A DNA stretch of 64,000 bases, from positions 97,921 to 161,920 of the forward strand of contig NZ_NXMA01000003.1 of assembly GCF_005406215.1 (NCBI RefSeq), in the 5' to 3' direction. The notes under the pieces are model-generated. The model was not told the origin of the DNA. It saw nothing but the letters and a program-made list of their open reading frames with translations, and did no database searches. The DNA is from Campylobacter aviculae. Lineage in GTDB: Bacteria > Campylobacterota > Campylobacteria > Campylobacterales > Campylobacteraceae. The translations under genes were made by a program, and so were the position numbers. Shown here piece by piece: positions 52,222-60,395 of this stretch (positions are counted from its first letter, which is position 1; every line of letters begins with the position of its first letter).

Positions 52222-52435
52222 ACAATTTTTTATAAACATAGAAAGAACTGATATAGATGAAAAGATGACAAATTTAGTCAGTGGAGATCTTATTGATAGT
52301 ATAGACATCATAGCCTTAGTTGCCGAAATAGAAAAATATTATAAAAAACCTTTGAAGGCTGAATTTATAACTCCTGAAAACTTTGAAAGTTTTGAAAGCA
52401 TCAAAAAAATGCTAGAACTTGCTATGAAGGATTAA
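52208..52435 (+). CDS. Acyl/peptidyl carrier protein
   Basis: 75 residues, four-helix carrier size. The serine for 4'-phosphopantetheine is in DLIDSIDIIALVAEIE (DSI motif, ~33-36). Carried in the same operon as the adenylation enzyme, it is the obvious thiolation partner. Comparable to the extra acpP-like genes in C. jejuni flagellar glycosylation loci (Cj1299, Cj1304, Cj1308). Not the housekeeping fatty-acid ACP, which carries the DSLD motif. Confidence 0.87.
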   Translation: MQIVKQFFINIERTDIDEKMTNLVSGDLIDSIDIIALVAEIEKYYKKPLKAEFITPENFESFESIKKMLELAMKD

Positions 52436-52465
52436 GAGAAGTTAAAAACTTGTCTTAATTCTCTT
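52434..52465. terminator. Convergent hairpin between the carrier-protein gene and the sulfotransferase remnant
   Basis: AAGAGAA (52434-52440) pairs with TTCTCTT (52459-52465), and TTAA (52442-52445) with TTAA (52455-52458), with one bulged G and a 9-base loop. It lies exactly at the two convergent 3' ends and could end transcription in both directions. Confidence 0.55.
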
Positions 52466-53497
52466 TCAAAGATTGAATGATTTTATTTTTAGAAACGATG
52501 ATTTGAGCTATAAAATCGACTATATTATCCCAATCTTCTTTTTTAATATCCCTTAAGGTATAATTTTCTTGATATTCGTCCCAATTTATAGGAGCAAAAA
52601 GAGTGCTTTTGTGTGGAAAATATTTTTGCTTTACCCACTCTAAAGAGGGTGAAAAATAATCCACATAAGCCTTAGCTATATCTTTTTGAACCGCAAATTT
52701 TAATCTTTTTTCTTGAGCACCTTCAAATTTCCTTCTTGCCATAAAAAGCAAAGAATTTAAATTATCTTGCTGTAAATCTTTTTGATTAAGCCTTGACATA
52801 AGCTCCATTCCCAAAAGATTAAAACTTTCATTCTTGGTTTGTTTTAAAATAAAATCCTCATCCCACTCAAGCCCTAAGTGATACGCAAAATCCTTCAGTA
52901 AAGTTCCACCAACATAATCTTCATTTAAAAGCCTCACGATCAAATTTTCCTCTCCAAAAACCTCTGCGTAAGTTTGACAAATCCATTTATAATCAAAAAT
53001 ATACTTTCTAGGATGATTAAAAGGCGTAAAATCAGCGGAATAATAACCTATATTGTTTTATGATCTTGAGAACAATGCGAATTCAAATACCCCAAAGTAT
53101 CTCTTAAATATACGATAATATAAATTTGAGTAAAGCCCAATTCTCTCATAATTTTTTCTAAAATTTCAACATGTTTTTTAGTAGAAAAATCCCAAACTAT
53201 ACCTTCAGCTGAAAAAATGAATTTTTTATCTTTATGCAAAGCACTTTCAGCTTTAAAAATTTCTATAGCACCTAATAATTTTTCATCACTTAAATCCTTT
53301 AGAATATCTTGGTCTAACTTTTCTTTATTGATCAATTCTAAAACTATATCCACTAAAATCTAGTGTCTATTTGCTACTCTAAGGCTTTTTGGATAAATAT
53401 AACCTTTTTCTAAGAGTTTTTTTTCATTTTGAGCAAAAAAACTTTGTATCGCAGTACTACCTGTTTTGGGATTGCCAATATGTAAATACGCTATCAT
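52455..53497 (-). pseudogene. Sulfotransferase-like gene, broken by a nonsense codon and a frameshift
   Basis: Reading from ATG 53497: MIAYLHIGNPKTGSTAIQ is the PAPS-binding P-loop typical of sulfotransferases. The frame then hits an amber codon (53362-53360) after residue 45; the same frame continues from 53353 to 53048, stops, and the protein resumes in another frame (NIGYYSADFTPFNHPRKY, onward to 52455) after a shift near 53045-53055. The three pieces together would make ~345 residues. Two independent lesions argue for a decayed gene and not a single error. Its former target may have been the surface glycan. Confidence 0.75.
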
Positions 53498-53529
53498 TTT
53501 CTACCTTAAAAAATAAAAATCTATGCTAT

Positions 53530-53535
53530 TATAAT
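53530..53535 (+). promoter_or_regulatory. -10 box of the KASIII-like gene
   Basis: TATAAT 28 bp before ATG 53563, in the divergent gap with the sulfotransferase remnant. Confidence 0.55.
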
Positions 53536-53562
53536 ATAAAATTATTTAAGGATTTTATAAAT

Positions 53563-54620
53563 ATGAAACTAGTGTTAAATTCTCATACTATCAAAGCTAT
53601 CAGCGTCATTTTTCCAAAGAATAACCGATCTAATAGATGAAGAATTACAATTGTGTGGATTAACTCAAACTAAATTTAATCTTTTTCAAAAAACTTGTAA
53701 TTTTTCATCACACTATATAGCCAATGAAAATACGTTTGCTAGCGATTTAGCTATTGAAGCTTTAGACACATTGCTAAAAAATGATGTGTTATCAAAAGAA
53801 GAATTAGATGTTATATTTCTTGCTACACACACTCCTGATTTTTTTGCACCTCAAACATCAAGCATTATACATAAAAAATTGAATTTAAATAAAAAAACTA
53901 TATGTATAGATACAACAGCATTTTGTTCCGGTTTTTTGCAAACACTGATGCAAGCTTTCCTGATGTTAGATAATCCTAATATTCACAAAATAGTCATACT
54001 TACAAGTCTTGTAAAAAGTAAAAAAATCGATATAAAAAATGATAAAATATCTTACCTTACACATAGTGATTGTGCGTGTGCAATTTTAATCGAAAAATCT
54101 CAAGACACATCACAAAAAACTTTTTTCTCTCAAAATATATATAGCCAATATGCATTAGAAGAAACATTGCCATTAAATGCTTATAATACCAATTTTAATG
54201 AATATTTATATATCAACAATGGTTTATTTTTTGATTTTGCATCAAAAAATTATCCTGAATTTTTTGATGATTTTTTTGAATATTTTGACATAGATAAAAC
54301 ACAAATAGCAAACTTCTTTTTTCACACTCCAAATGAATTTTTTCTTCAAAAAATGTTAGAAAACTTATGTTTAAATAATTTTCCATGCTTCCATCAGGTA
54401 TTTAGAACATATGGGGATTGTAAAATAAGCAATTTGCCTATAGAATTATGTCTTTACAAACAAAACGATAAAATAGGCACAGCTTCACAAAAAAAAGGGG
54501 GGGGGGAATAAATATATCCTTTCAAGTTATGGAGCCGGAATTATCTTTAATATAATAGCTTTACATATTGATTTTAAAATGCTACAAACTTTTATAGAAA
54601 TTAAAGAATTTCCAATATAA
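53563..54620 (+). pseudogene. fabH2: KASIII (FabH)-like acyltransferase, frameshifted near its start and off at a G10 tract
   Basis: From ATG 53563 (AAGG site) the peptide MKLVLNSHTIKAISVIFPKN runs into a stop; the body continues one frame over (DLIDEELQLCGLTQTKF) and is open to 54511. Thiolase-fold landmarks: Cys in TAFCSGFLQTL (codon 53924), His in FFHTPNEFF (54323), and Asp instead of the usual Asn in YGDCKISNLP (54416). G10 at 54497-54506 ends the frame; G9 or G12 would add the missing last strands (YILSSYGAGIIF) to a stop at 54620. Thus at least two changes silence it. C. jejuni fabH2 (Cj1303) is the likely counterpart. Confidence 0.75.
54497..54506 (+). repeat. G10 contingency tract in the KASIII-like gene
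   Basis: Ten G. At this length translation ends two codons later; G9 or G12 restores the conserved C-terminal strand and GAG loop. Confidence 0.95.
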
Positions 54621-54622
54621 AT

Positions 54623-54930
54623 TTATTTACTATCTTTAAATTCAAAAGCTTTGTTTTTGCAAAAATAAGAAATAGATCTTTCTTTGAAATATTAATTTAG
54701 CTTCAAATATCAAGAGAAGTTCTTTTTTTAAGTTCCATCTGTTATTTTTAAACCCTATTCTGCATTTTTGATGAATTTACATCTATCTCCTCAAACTCAC
54801 ATTAAAGTTAAGTTGCTTAAAACACCTATGGTATTAAGCTTTACATCATCACAAGAAGGTATTTCATAAGTTTTATCAACGATCATTAATAACCTTTTGG
54901 GATTTTTAAAGATGATTATACTTAAAATTT
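54623..54930 (-). pseudogene. Degraded minus-strand gene remnant upstream of pseF
   Basis: The ~345-bp gap before pseF holds no intact gene, but the minus strand shows protein-like pieces in successive frames: IIFKNPKRLLMIVDKTYEIP continuing SCDDVKLNTIGVLSNLTLM (to a stop at 54797), then RWNLKKELLLIFEAKLI, then KERSISYFCKNKAFEFKDSK (stop at 54623). This pattern is typical of a gene decayed by several frameshifts. In C. jejuni NCTC 11168 a minus-strand '617 family' gene (Cj1310c, from memory) lies at this place, which is a possible ancestor. Confidence 0.45.
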
Positions 54931-54932
54931 GG

Positions 54933-54938
54933 TAAAAT
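54933..54938 (+). promoter_or_regulatory. -10-like box of pseF
   Basis: TAAAAT, 28 bp before the pseF ATG. One mismatch to consensus; no -35. Confidence 0.4.
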
Positions 54939-54966
54939 AAACCCTAAAATCAATTCAAGGCAAAAA

Positions 54967-55671
54967 ATGAAAAATCTTTGCATTATACCTGCGCGCGGAG
55001 GGTCAAAAAGAATTCCTAGAAAAAATATCATAGATTTTTTAGGAAAACCTTTAATCTCTTATAGTATAGAAAGTGCTTTAAATTCGCAAATTTTTGATGA
55101 AGTTATCGTTTCAAGCGATGATGAAGAAATCATTGAAACAGCTTTAAAATTTGGCGCAAAAACACCTTTTAAAAGATCCGCTCATTTAAGCGATGATTAT
55201 GCTTCAAGCACTGCTGTGATACAAGATGTGATACAAATTTTGCAAAAACAAGGGCAAAATTATGATCATGTCTGTTGTCTTTATGCTACAGCACCGCTTA
55301 TCAGCGCTGATATCTTAAAACAAGCCTTTGAAAATTTTATACAAAATAAAAGCCAATTTTTATTTAGCGCTTGTGAATTTTACTATCCTATACAAAGAGC
55401 TTTTTATTTGGATGAAAAAAAACAAGTTTATATGTTTGATGAAAAATACTACCAAAGCCGCTCTCAAGATCTTACTAAAGCTTATCATGATGCGGGAGCT
55501 TTTTATTTTGGTACTAGCAAAGCTTGGCTTGAAAATGATTTTATGTTTAGACCGCATTCTAGTGTATTTTTACTGCCAAGAAATTTGGTTTGCGATATAG
55601 ACACACCTCAAGATTTAGAATTTGCAAAGATACTTTATAGGGTAAATTACAAGGAAAAAAAATGTTTATAA
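54967..55671 (+). CDS. pseF: CMP-pseudaminic acid synthetase
   Basis: Activates pseudaminic acid with CTP, the last step of the pathway for flagellin O-glycosylation. 234 residues; the cytidylyltransferase loop IPARGGSKRIPRKNI (~6-20) and SSDDEEIIETA are diagnostic of the NeuA family, and linkage with pseG/pseH/pseA makes it PseF, not NeuA or LegF. Overlaps the first methyltransferase by 10 bp, so the inserted genes are in the same transcript. Confidence 0.92.
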   Translation: MKNLCIIPARGGSKRIPRKNIIDFLGKPLISYSIESALNSQIFDEVIVSSDDEEIIETALKFGAKTPFKRSAHLSDDYASSTAVIQDVIQILQKQGQNYDHVCCLYATAPLISADILKQAFENFIQNKSQFLFSACEFYYPIQRAFYLDEKKQVYMFDEKYYQSRSQDLTKAYHDAGAFYFGTSKAWLENDFMFRPHSSVFLLPRNLVCDIDTPQDLEFAKILYRVNYKEKKCL

Positions 55672-56342
55672 AAGAAATAAAAGGGTTTAAATATCCTGAT
55701 ATGGAACTTGTCAGATGGTTTTTTAAAAATAAATTAAATGATTTAAAAGATGGTAAAGTTTTAGAATTTGCTTCACACAATGGTAATAATCTTTCCTTGT
55801 TTGCAAACTATGACTATGAATGTATTGGAGTAGAACTTAGTGAGCTTCATTACCAAAATGCACAATATAATTTTAATCATGTTTTAAAATATAAAAAATT
55901 TCAATTTTTTAATGATAATATGTTAAATTTTGCCAAAAATTTTAAAGATATTTGTGCTAATGTTTTTTTAATACCTAATGTAATCAATTTTATCACTAGA
56001 GAGGAATTTAAAAATTTGCTTAAAAATAGCAGAGATAATCATCTTTATAAGTATGGGGCGGGGTATTTTTCTTTTTTCTTTTTAAGAGCAAGAAGCATTA
56101 GAGATCATCGCTATAAATTAGGATATGCTCTAGAAAATGGTAGTTTTATCTTAGATAAAGATGAATTTAGCGGAGAAAAAAATTGTCTTTGTACTTGTTA
56201 TCAAGAATATGAATTGGTAGAATATTTAAAAAAATATCTAAATTTATATGATTTTGAAGTTATAAGTAGTGAAAATATCAATATGAAAAATCAAGTTTGC
56301 ATTAAAGATAGTGATATTATAATTTATGGAAAAATTTGCTAG
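55662..56342 (+). CDS. Class I SAM-dependent methyltransferase, paralogue 1
   Basis: 226 residues. SAM motif I is VLEFASHNGNNLSLF (~28-42), motif II CIGVELSE. It starts IKEIKGFKYPDMELV like its neighbour paralogue. A GGG-GCG-GGG run (56055-56063) codes Gly-Ala-Gly at residue 132. Placed between pseF and pseG and co-transcribed with them, it may O- or N-methylate a pseudaminic acid derivative or its substituent. The change of the expected Gly-Cys/Gly-Ser in motif I to Ala-Ser-His-Asn is unusual compared with the paralogue. Substrate unknown. Confidence 0.78.
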   Translation: MFIKEIKGFKYPDMELVRWFFKNKLNDLKDGKVLEFASHNGNNLSLFANYDYECIGVELSELHYQNAQYNFNHVLKYKKFQFFNDNMLNFAKNFKDICANVFLIPNVINFITREEFKNLLKNSRDNHLYKYGAGYFSFFFLRARSIRDHRYKLGYALENGSFILDKDEFSGEKNCLCTCYQEYELVEYLKKYLNLYDFEVISSENINMKNQVCIKDSDIIIYGKIC

Positions 56343-56350
56343 GAGAGTAA

Positions 56351-57022
56351 ATGTATATTAGAGATTTAAAAGGTTTAAAATTTCCAGATTTAGCTATTAT
56401 TCAATTTTTTTTCAAAAACAATTTACATCAAAATTCACATAAAAAAGTTTTAGAATTCGGCTGCTCAAACGGAAATAATCTTTCCTTGTTTGCAAACTAT
56501 GACTATGAGTGTATTGGGGTAGATTTTAACCCTGATAATATTAAAAATGCTTATTATAATTTTGAAAATGTTATTCAAGCAAAACAATTTCAATTTTTTG
56601 AAGAAAATATTTTGAATTTTTGTCAAAAAAACCCCAATATTCAAGCAGATATTTTTTTAATACCCAATATTGTAAATTATCTAAGAAGGGAGGATTTTTT
56701 AAATCTTTTAAAAGATTGTAAAAAATATCAAGCATATAAAGATAATGCTCTATTCTTTTTAAGAACTAGAAGTATTAAAGATTTTAGATACGGCTTTGGA
56801 GAAAAAATAGCCCACAATACATTTAAAATTACCGATGATGATACAACTGGGGAATTGGGTTGTATTAATACTCTATATCAAGAATACGAACTGGTGGAAT
56901 ATCTTAAAGAATATTTAAATTTATATGATTTTAAAGTTTTAAATTATGAGGCTAATAATATAATGAAAAATGATATCAATATTCTTGATAGCGATATAGT
57001 AATTTATGGAAAAATTAAATGA
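56351..57022 (+). CDS. Class I SAM-dependent methyltransferase, paralogue 2
   Basis: 223 residues, clearly paralogous to the preceding gene over the full length (RDLKGLKFPDLAII; VLEFGCSNGNNLSLF; EYELVEYLKEYLNLYDF). Motif I here is the more canonical GCSNGNN. It lacks the G-rich run. A 53-bp patch around motif I is nearly identical in DNA to paralogue 1 although the flanks differ. Ends with the ATGA overlap of the WbqC-like gene. Confidence 0.78.
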   Translation: MYIRDLKGLKFPDLAIIQFFFKNNLHQNSHKKVLEFGCSNGNNLSLFANYDYECIGVDFNPDNIKNAYYNFENVIQAKQFQFFEENILNFCQKNPNIQADIFLIPNIVNYLRREDFLNLLKDCKKYQAYKDNALFFLRTRSIKDFRYGFGEKIAHNTFKITDDDTTGELGCINTLYQEYELVEYLKEYLNLYDFKVLNYEANNIMKNDINILDSDIVIYGKIK

Positions 57023-57726
57023 AAATAGCCATCATGCAACCCACTTTTAATCCATGGCTAGGATATATATATATGATACACAAAGTAGATGCTTTTGTAT
57101 TTTTAGACAATGTCCAATTTGAAAGAAGATCATGGCAAAATAGAAATAGAATTAAACTCCAAAATCAAATTTTTATGCTGAATTTAATCATAAAAAAAGC
57201 ATCCCAAAAAACTTCTTTAGCGGATATATTCTTAGAAAATGATCAAAAATGGAAAGAAAAATTTTTAAAAACTTTATATCATGCCTATTCTAAAAGCATA
57301 AATTTTAAAAAATACTATCATTTTTTAGAACAAAGTCTTTATCAAGAAAAAAAATTGGTTGATTTTAATATCAATTTAATTTTAAAAATTTGCAAAGATC
57401 TAAACATACAAACACCTATTTACAGAGCTTCTTCTATGGATATAACCCTAGAAAAAAAAGAAAAACTACTGCTTAATATTTGCAAAAATTTAAAAGCAAA
57501 TTACTATTTGTCTCCTGAAGGTTCTAAGAACTACCTTGAAAATGCCAAAAAATTATTTGAAGAGCAAAATATCAATATCGAATATTTTGATTTTGTACAT
57601 CCTGTTTATTTTCAACAAGGAAATACCTTCATTGCTTATCTAGGTATTTTAGATTTTATGTTTAATGAAAAAAATCCGATATTAAAATTTAAAGAAGTGA
57701 TTAAAAAAAATGAAAGTCTTATTTAG
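57019..57726 (+). CDS. WbqC-family protein
   Basis: 235 residues. [40 protein letters not shown] and the late SPEGSKNYL are characteristic of the WbqC/WbmP family (PF08889-type), found in O-antigen and other polysaccharide clusters, probably glycan-modifying acyl- or aminotransfer enzymes of unknown chemistry. Overlaps methyltransferase 2 by 4 bp and pseG by 17 bp, so it is an integral part of this pse operon. Confidence 0.82.
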   Translation: MKIAIMQPTFNPWLGYIYMIHKVDAFVFLDNVQFERRSWQNRNRIKLQNQIFMLNLIIKKASQKTSLADIFLENDQKWKEKFLKTLYHAYSKSINFKKYYHFLEQSLYQEKKLVDFNINLILKICKDLNIQTPIYRASSMDITLEKKEKLLLNICKNLKANYYLSPEGSKNYLENAKKLFEEQNINIEYFDFVHPVYFQQGNTFIAYLGILDFMFNEKNPILKFKEVIKKNESLI

Positions 57727-58534
57727 AAGTGATAGTTCCACTCAAATAGGTTTTGGCCACATAAAACGTGATCTTGTTTTAGCAAAACAATATGATGATG
57801 TCAGTTTTGCTTGTTTGCCTTTAGAAGGCTCTTTAATCGATGAAATTCCCTATCCTGTTTTTGAACTACAAAGCGCTAGTATTTATGAGCTTATCTATCT
57901 TATCAAAGAGCATAAATTTGACTTACTTGTGATCGATCATTATGATATTACAGCTGATGATGAGAAACTCATCAAACTTGAAACAAAAATTAAAATTTTA
58001 AGCTTTGATGATACAGTAAATCCTCACCATTGCGATATCTTACTCAATGTCAATGCTTGTGCAAAGGCAAGTGATTATGAGGGTTTAGTTCCTTTTAAAT
58101 GCGAGTTAAGATGTGGTTTTTCTTACGCTTTGATTAGGGATGAATTTTATATTGAAGCTAAAGAAAAAAGAGAGAAAATTTGGGATTTTTTCATTTGTTT
58201 AGGAGGAACAGATATAAAAAATCTTTCTATGGAGATCGCAAGTGATCTGCCAAAGGATAAAAAAATCGCCATCGCTACAAGTTCGTCCAATAAAAATATC
58301 AAAAAACTTCAAAAGCTGATCGAGGAAAACCCCAATATCAAACTTTTTATTGATCATGACAATATAGCTAAACTTATGAACGAAAGTGAAAAACTCATCA
58401 TCAGTGCAAGTTCTTTGATCAATGAAGCATTGCTTTTAAAAGCTAAATTTAAAGCGATTTGCTACATCGAAAATCAAAGGCCAACCGCTGATTGGCTTGC
58501 AAAAAAAGGCTATGAAGTGGAGTATAAATTTTGA
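57710..58534 (+). CDS. pseG: UDP-2,4-diacetamido-2,4,6-trideoxy-beta-L-altropyranose hydrolase
   Basis: Releases UDP from the 2,4-diacetamido sugar in step four of pseudaminic acid synthesis. 274 residues of a GT-B-like fold. [16 protein letters not shown] carries His17, the catalytic base position known in C. jejuni PseG, and the C-terminal part has [13 protein letters not shown] and [15 protein letters not shown]. Overlaps the WbqC-like gene and pseH. Confidence 0.93.
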   Translation: MKVLFRSDSSTQIGFGHIKRDLVLAKQYDDVSFACLPLEGSLIDEIPYPVFELQSASIYELIYLIKEHKFDLLVIDHYDITADDEKLIKLETKIKILSFDDTVNPHHCDILLNVNACAKASDYEGLVPFKCELRCGFSYALIRDEFYIEAKEKREKIWDFFICLGGTDIKNLSMEIASDLPKDKKIAIATSSSNKNIKKLQKLIEENPNIKLFIDHDNIAKLMNESEKLIISASSLINEALLLKAKFKAICYIENQRPTADWLAKKGYEVEYKF

Positions 58535-58989
58535 TTAGATTAAAAAATTTTACTGAACTTAATGATGAAGAAATGATACTGGTTTGGCAATGGAGAAACG
58601 ATAAAAGAGTCAATCAGTTTATGCATACTAAAAATTTTGATCTTAAGAAGCATAAAAATTTTATTCAAAGTTTAAAGCAAGATAAAACTAAAAAATATTT
58701 TTTAGTTTTTAATGATGAAGAAGCTATAGGAGTGATTGATTTTATCCACATCAATCAACAAGATTGTTATTTTGGACTTTATGCAAAACCTGATTTAAAA
58801 GGAATGGGTCAAGTTCTAATGGATGAAGTTAAAAAATATGCCTTTGAAATTTTAAAAGTTGAAAAGCTAAAAGCTTGTGTTTTAAAACAAAACAAAAAAG
58901 CATTGAAACTTTATTTTAAAAATGATTTTCAAATTGACAAAGAGGATGAAAATTTTTTCTATATAATATTAAGAAATTCTATAAGTTAG
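58531..58989 (+). CDS. pseH: UDP-4-amino-4,6-dideoxy-altrose N-acetyltransferase
   Basis: Acetyl-CoA-dependent GNAT enzyme acetylating the 4-amino group in step three of the pathway. 152 residues; [21 protein letters not shown] opening ([14 protein letters not shown]), IGVIDFIHI and [19 protein letters not shown] (acetyl-CoA loop) match PseH. TTG start overlapping the pseG stop by 4 bp. Last plus-strand gene before the convergent hisF2-hisH-pseA unit. Confidence 0.92.
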   Translation: MIRLKNFTELNDEEMILVWQWRNDKRVNQFMHTKNFDLKKHKNFIQSLKQDKTKKYFLVFNDEEAIGVIDFIHINQQDCYFGLYAKPDLKGMGQVLMDEVKKYAFEILKVEKLKACVLKQNKKALKLYFKNDFQIDKEDENFFYIILRNSIS

Positions 58990-59044
58990 CAATTTTTAAA
59001 AAACTTTTTAATCCATACGCTTACCAAACTATAGCAACAAATTT

Positions 59045-59791
59045 CTAATTCATCCTTACAGCAAAACCCTCTTTAGCTAATTCTTCTTTGATATCTTTTG
59101 GGGTGTATTGAGAAAAGTGGAAGATATAAGCGCCTGCTAGGGCATCTGCACCCAAATTTAAAGCCTTGCTTGCATCACTTGGTTTTCCTAATCCTCCATT
59201 GATGATGAGTGGAATTTGAAGTTTATCTTTAAAAAGATTTAAAAGTTCTAAATCATACCCTTGTGCCTTTCCTTCAAAATCTATTGAAGTGAGTAAAATT
59301 TCGCCCGCCCCTTGTTTTTCATACTCTAAAGCAAATTTTAAAGGATCAATGTCTAATAATTCTCCTTTACTATAAACACAAAAGCGATCATCTTTTCTTT
59401 TAACATCAATGGAACAAACGATACATTGCGATCCAAAACGATTTGCCGCCTTAACAATAAAACTAGGATCTTCCAAAGCCTTAGAATTGATAGCGATTTT
59501 ATCCGCTCCAAGATTTAAAATCTTTTGTATATCCTCAATGGTTTTGATCCCACCTCCTATAGTTAAGGGCATAAAACATTCTTTAGCGAGATCTTCTAAG
59601 CTTTCAAAATCTATTTCTCCAGTTTTAGAAGCGTCAATGTCTAAGATAATCAACTCATCAACATTACGTGCATTATAAATTCGCATCGTTGAAGTTAGAT
59701 GGCCAATGGTGCGAAAATCTTTAAATCCTATGCTTTTTACTAGTTGTCCATTTTTTAGTAAAACACAAGGAATGATTCTAGTTTTTAGCAT
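59045..59791 (-). CDS. hisF: HisF-like amidotransferase partner subunit (flagellar glycan paralogue)
   Basis: 248 residues, beta/alpha barrel of the HisF family. The second catalytic-type Asp is kept ([10 protein letters not shown]), but the first one (Asp11, in IPCLDV of true HisF) is replaced: here [11 protein letters not shown]. It is therefore unlikely to serve histidine synthesis and more likely passes ammonia from HisH to PseA, or helps the amidination. Abuts hisH. Corresponds to Cj1314c (from memory). Confidence 0.85.
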   Translation of the reverse strand: MLKTRIIPCVLLKNGQLVKSIGFKDFRTIGHLTSTMRIYNARNVDELIILDIDASKTGEIDFESLEDLAKECFMPLTIGGGIKTIEDIQKILNLGADKIAINSKALEDPSFIVKAANRFGSQCIVCSIDVKRKDDRFCVYSKGELLDIDPLKFALEYEKQGAGEILLTSIDFEGKAQGYDLELLNLFKDKLQIPLIINGGLGKPSDASKALNLGADALAGAYIFHFSQYTPKDIKEELAKEGFAVRMN

Positions 59792-59792
59792 T

Positions 59793-60395
59793 TTAAAGCC
59801 TTGTAAAATTCTCTAAAAGTTTTAAGCCTAAATTCTGACTTTTTTCAGGGTGAAACTGCACACCAAAAACATTGTCCTTTTGGATACTCGCTGTAAATTG
59901 ATGGCCATATTGTGCTTTTGCGCTGATGAATTTTTCATCGCATTTGACATAAAAAGAATGCACAAAATAAAAATCACTTTGCAAGGGAATATCTTGATAC
60001 AAAGGCTCTTGCTTTAAAATTTCCAAATCATTCCAACCCATGTGAGGAATTTTTAAATCAGTTTTTTCAAAAGGAACAACCTCGCCTTCTAAAAAACCAA
60101 AACCATTGCAAATTCCACCCTCATAACCTTTCTCTAAAAAAAGTTGCATACCAAGACAAATTCCTAAAATAGGCTTTTTTGCTTGTAAAACTTCCTCTTT
60201 TAAAAGCTCTATAAATTCCATTTTTTCTAAATGCCTCATCGCCTCTTTAAAAGATCCAACGCCTGGCAAAATAAGTTTTTGTGCTTTAGAAAAATCTTCT
60301 TTTTTTTGGATTAAAAAACTTTTAGCTCCTATTTTTTCTAAAGCCTTTAAAACTGAATTTAAATTTCCTGCCTTATAATCAATCACGCCTATCAT
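59793..60395 (-). CDS. hisH: HisH-like glutamine amidotransferase (flagellar glycan paralogue)
   Basis: 200 residues, class I glutaminase. Nucleophile Cys in [15 protein letters not shown] (~80), and the His-Glu pair in QFHPEKSQ (~181). Hydrolyses glutamine and supplies ammonia; with pseA and hisF2 in one operon, the acceptor is most likely the acetamidino group of PseAm rather than histidine. Overlaps pseA by 4 bp. Confidence 0.88.
   Translation of the reverse strand: MIGVIDYKAGNLNSVLKALEKIGAKSFLIQKKEDFSKAQKLILPGVGSFKEAMRHLEKMEFIELLKEEVLQAKKPILGICLGMQLFLEKGYEGGICNGFGFLEGEVVPFEKTDLKIPHMGWNDLEILKQEPLYQDIPLQSDFYFVHSFYVKCDEKFISAKAQYGHQFTASIQKDNVFGVQFHPEKSQNLGLKLLENFTRL

Noticed and set aside
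53389..53640. 83-residue plus-strand ORF covering the start of the KASIII gene
   Set aside because: Its upstream part is antisense to the sulfotransferase remnant. Only the part from ATG 53563 is genuine, as the broken 5' end of the KASIII-like gene.
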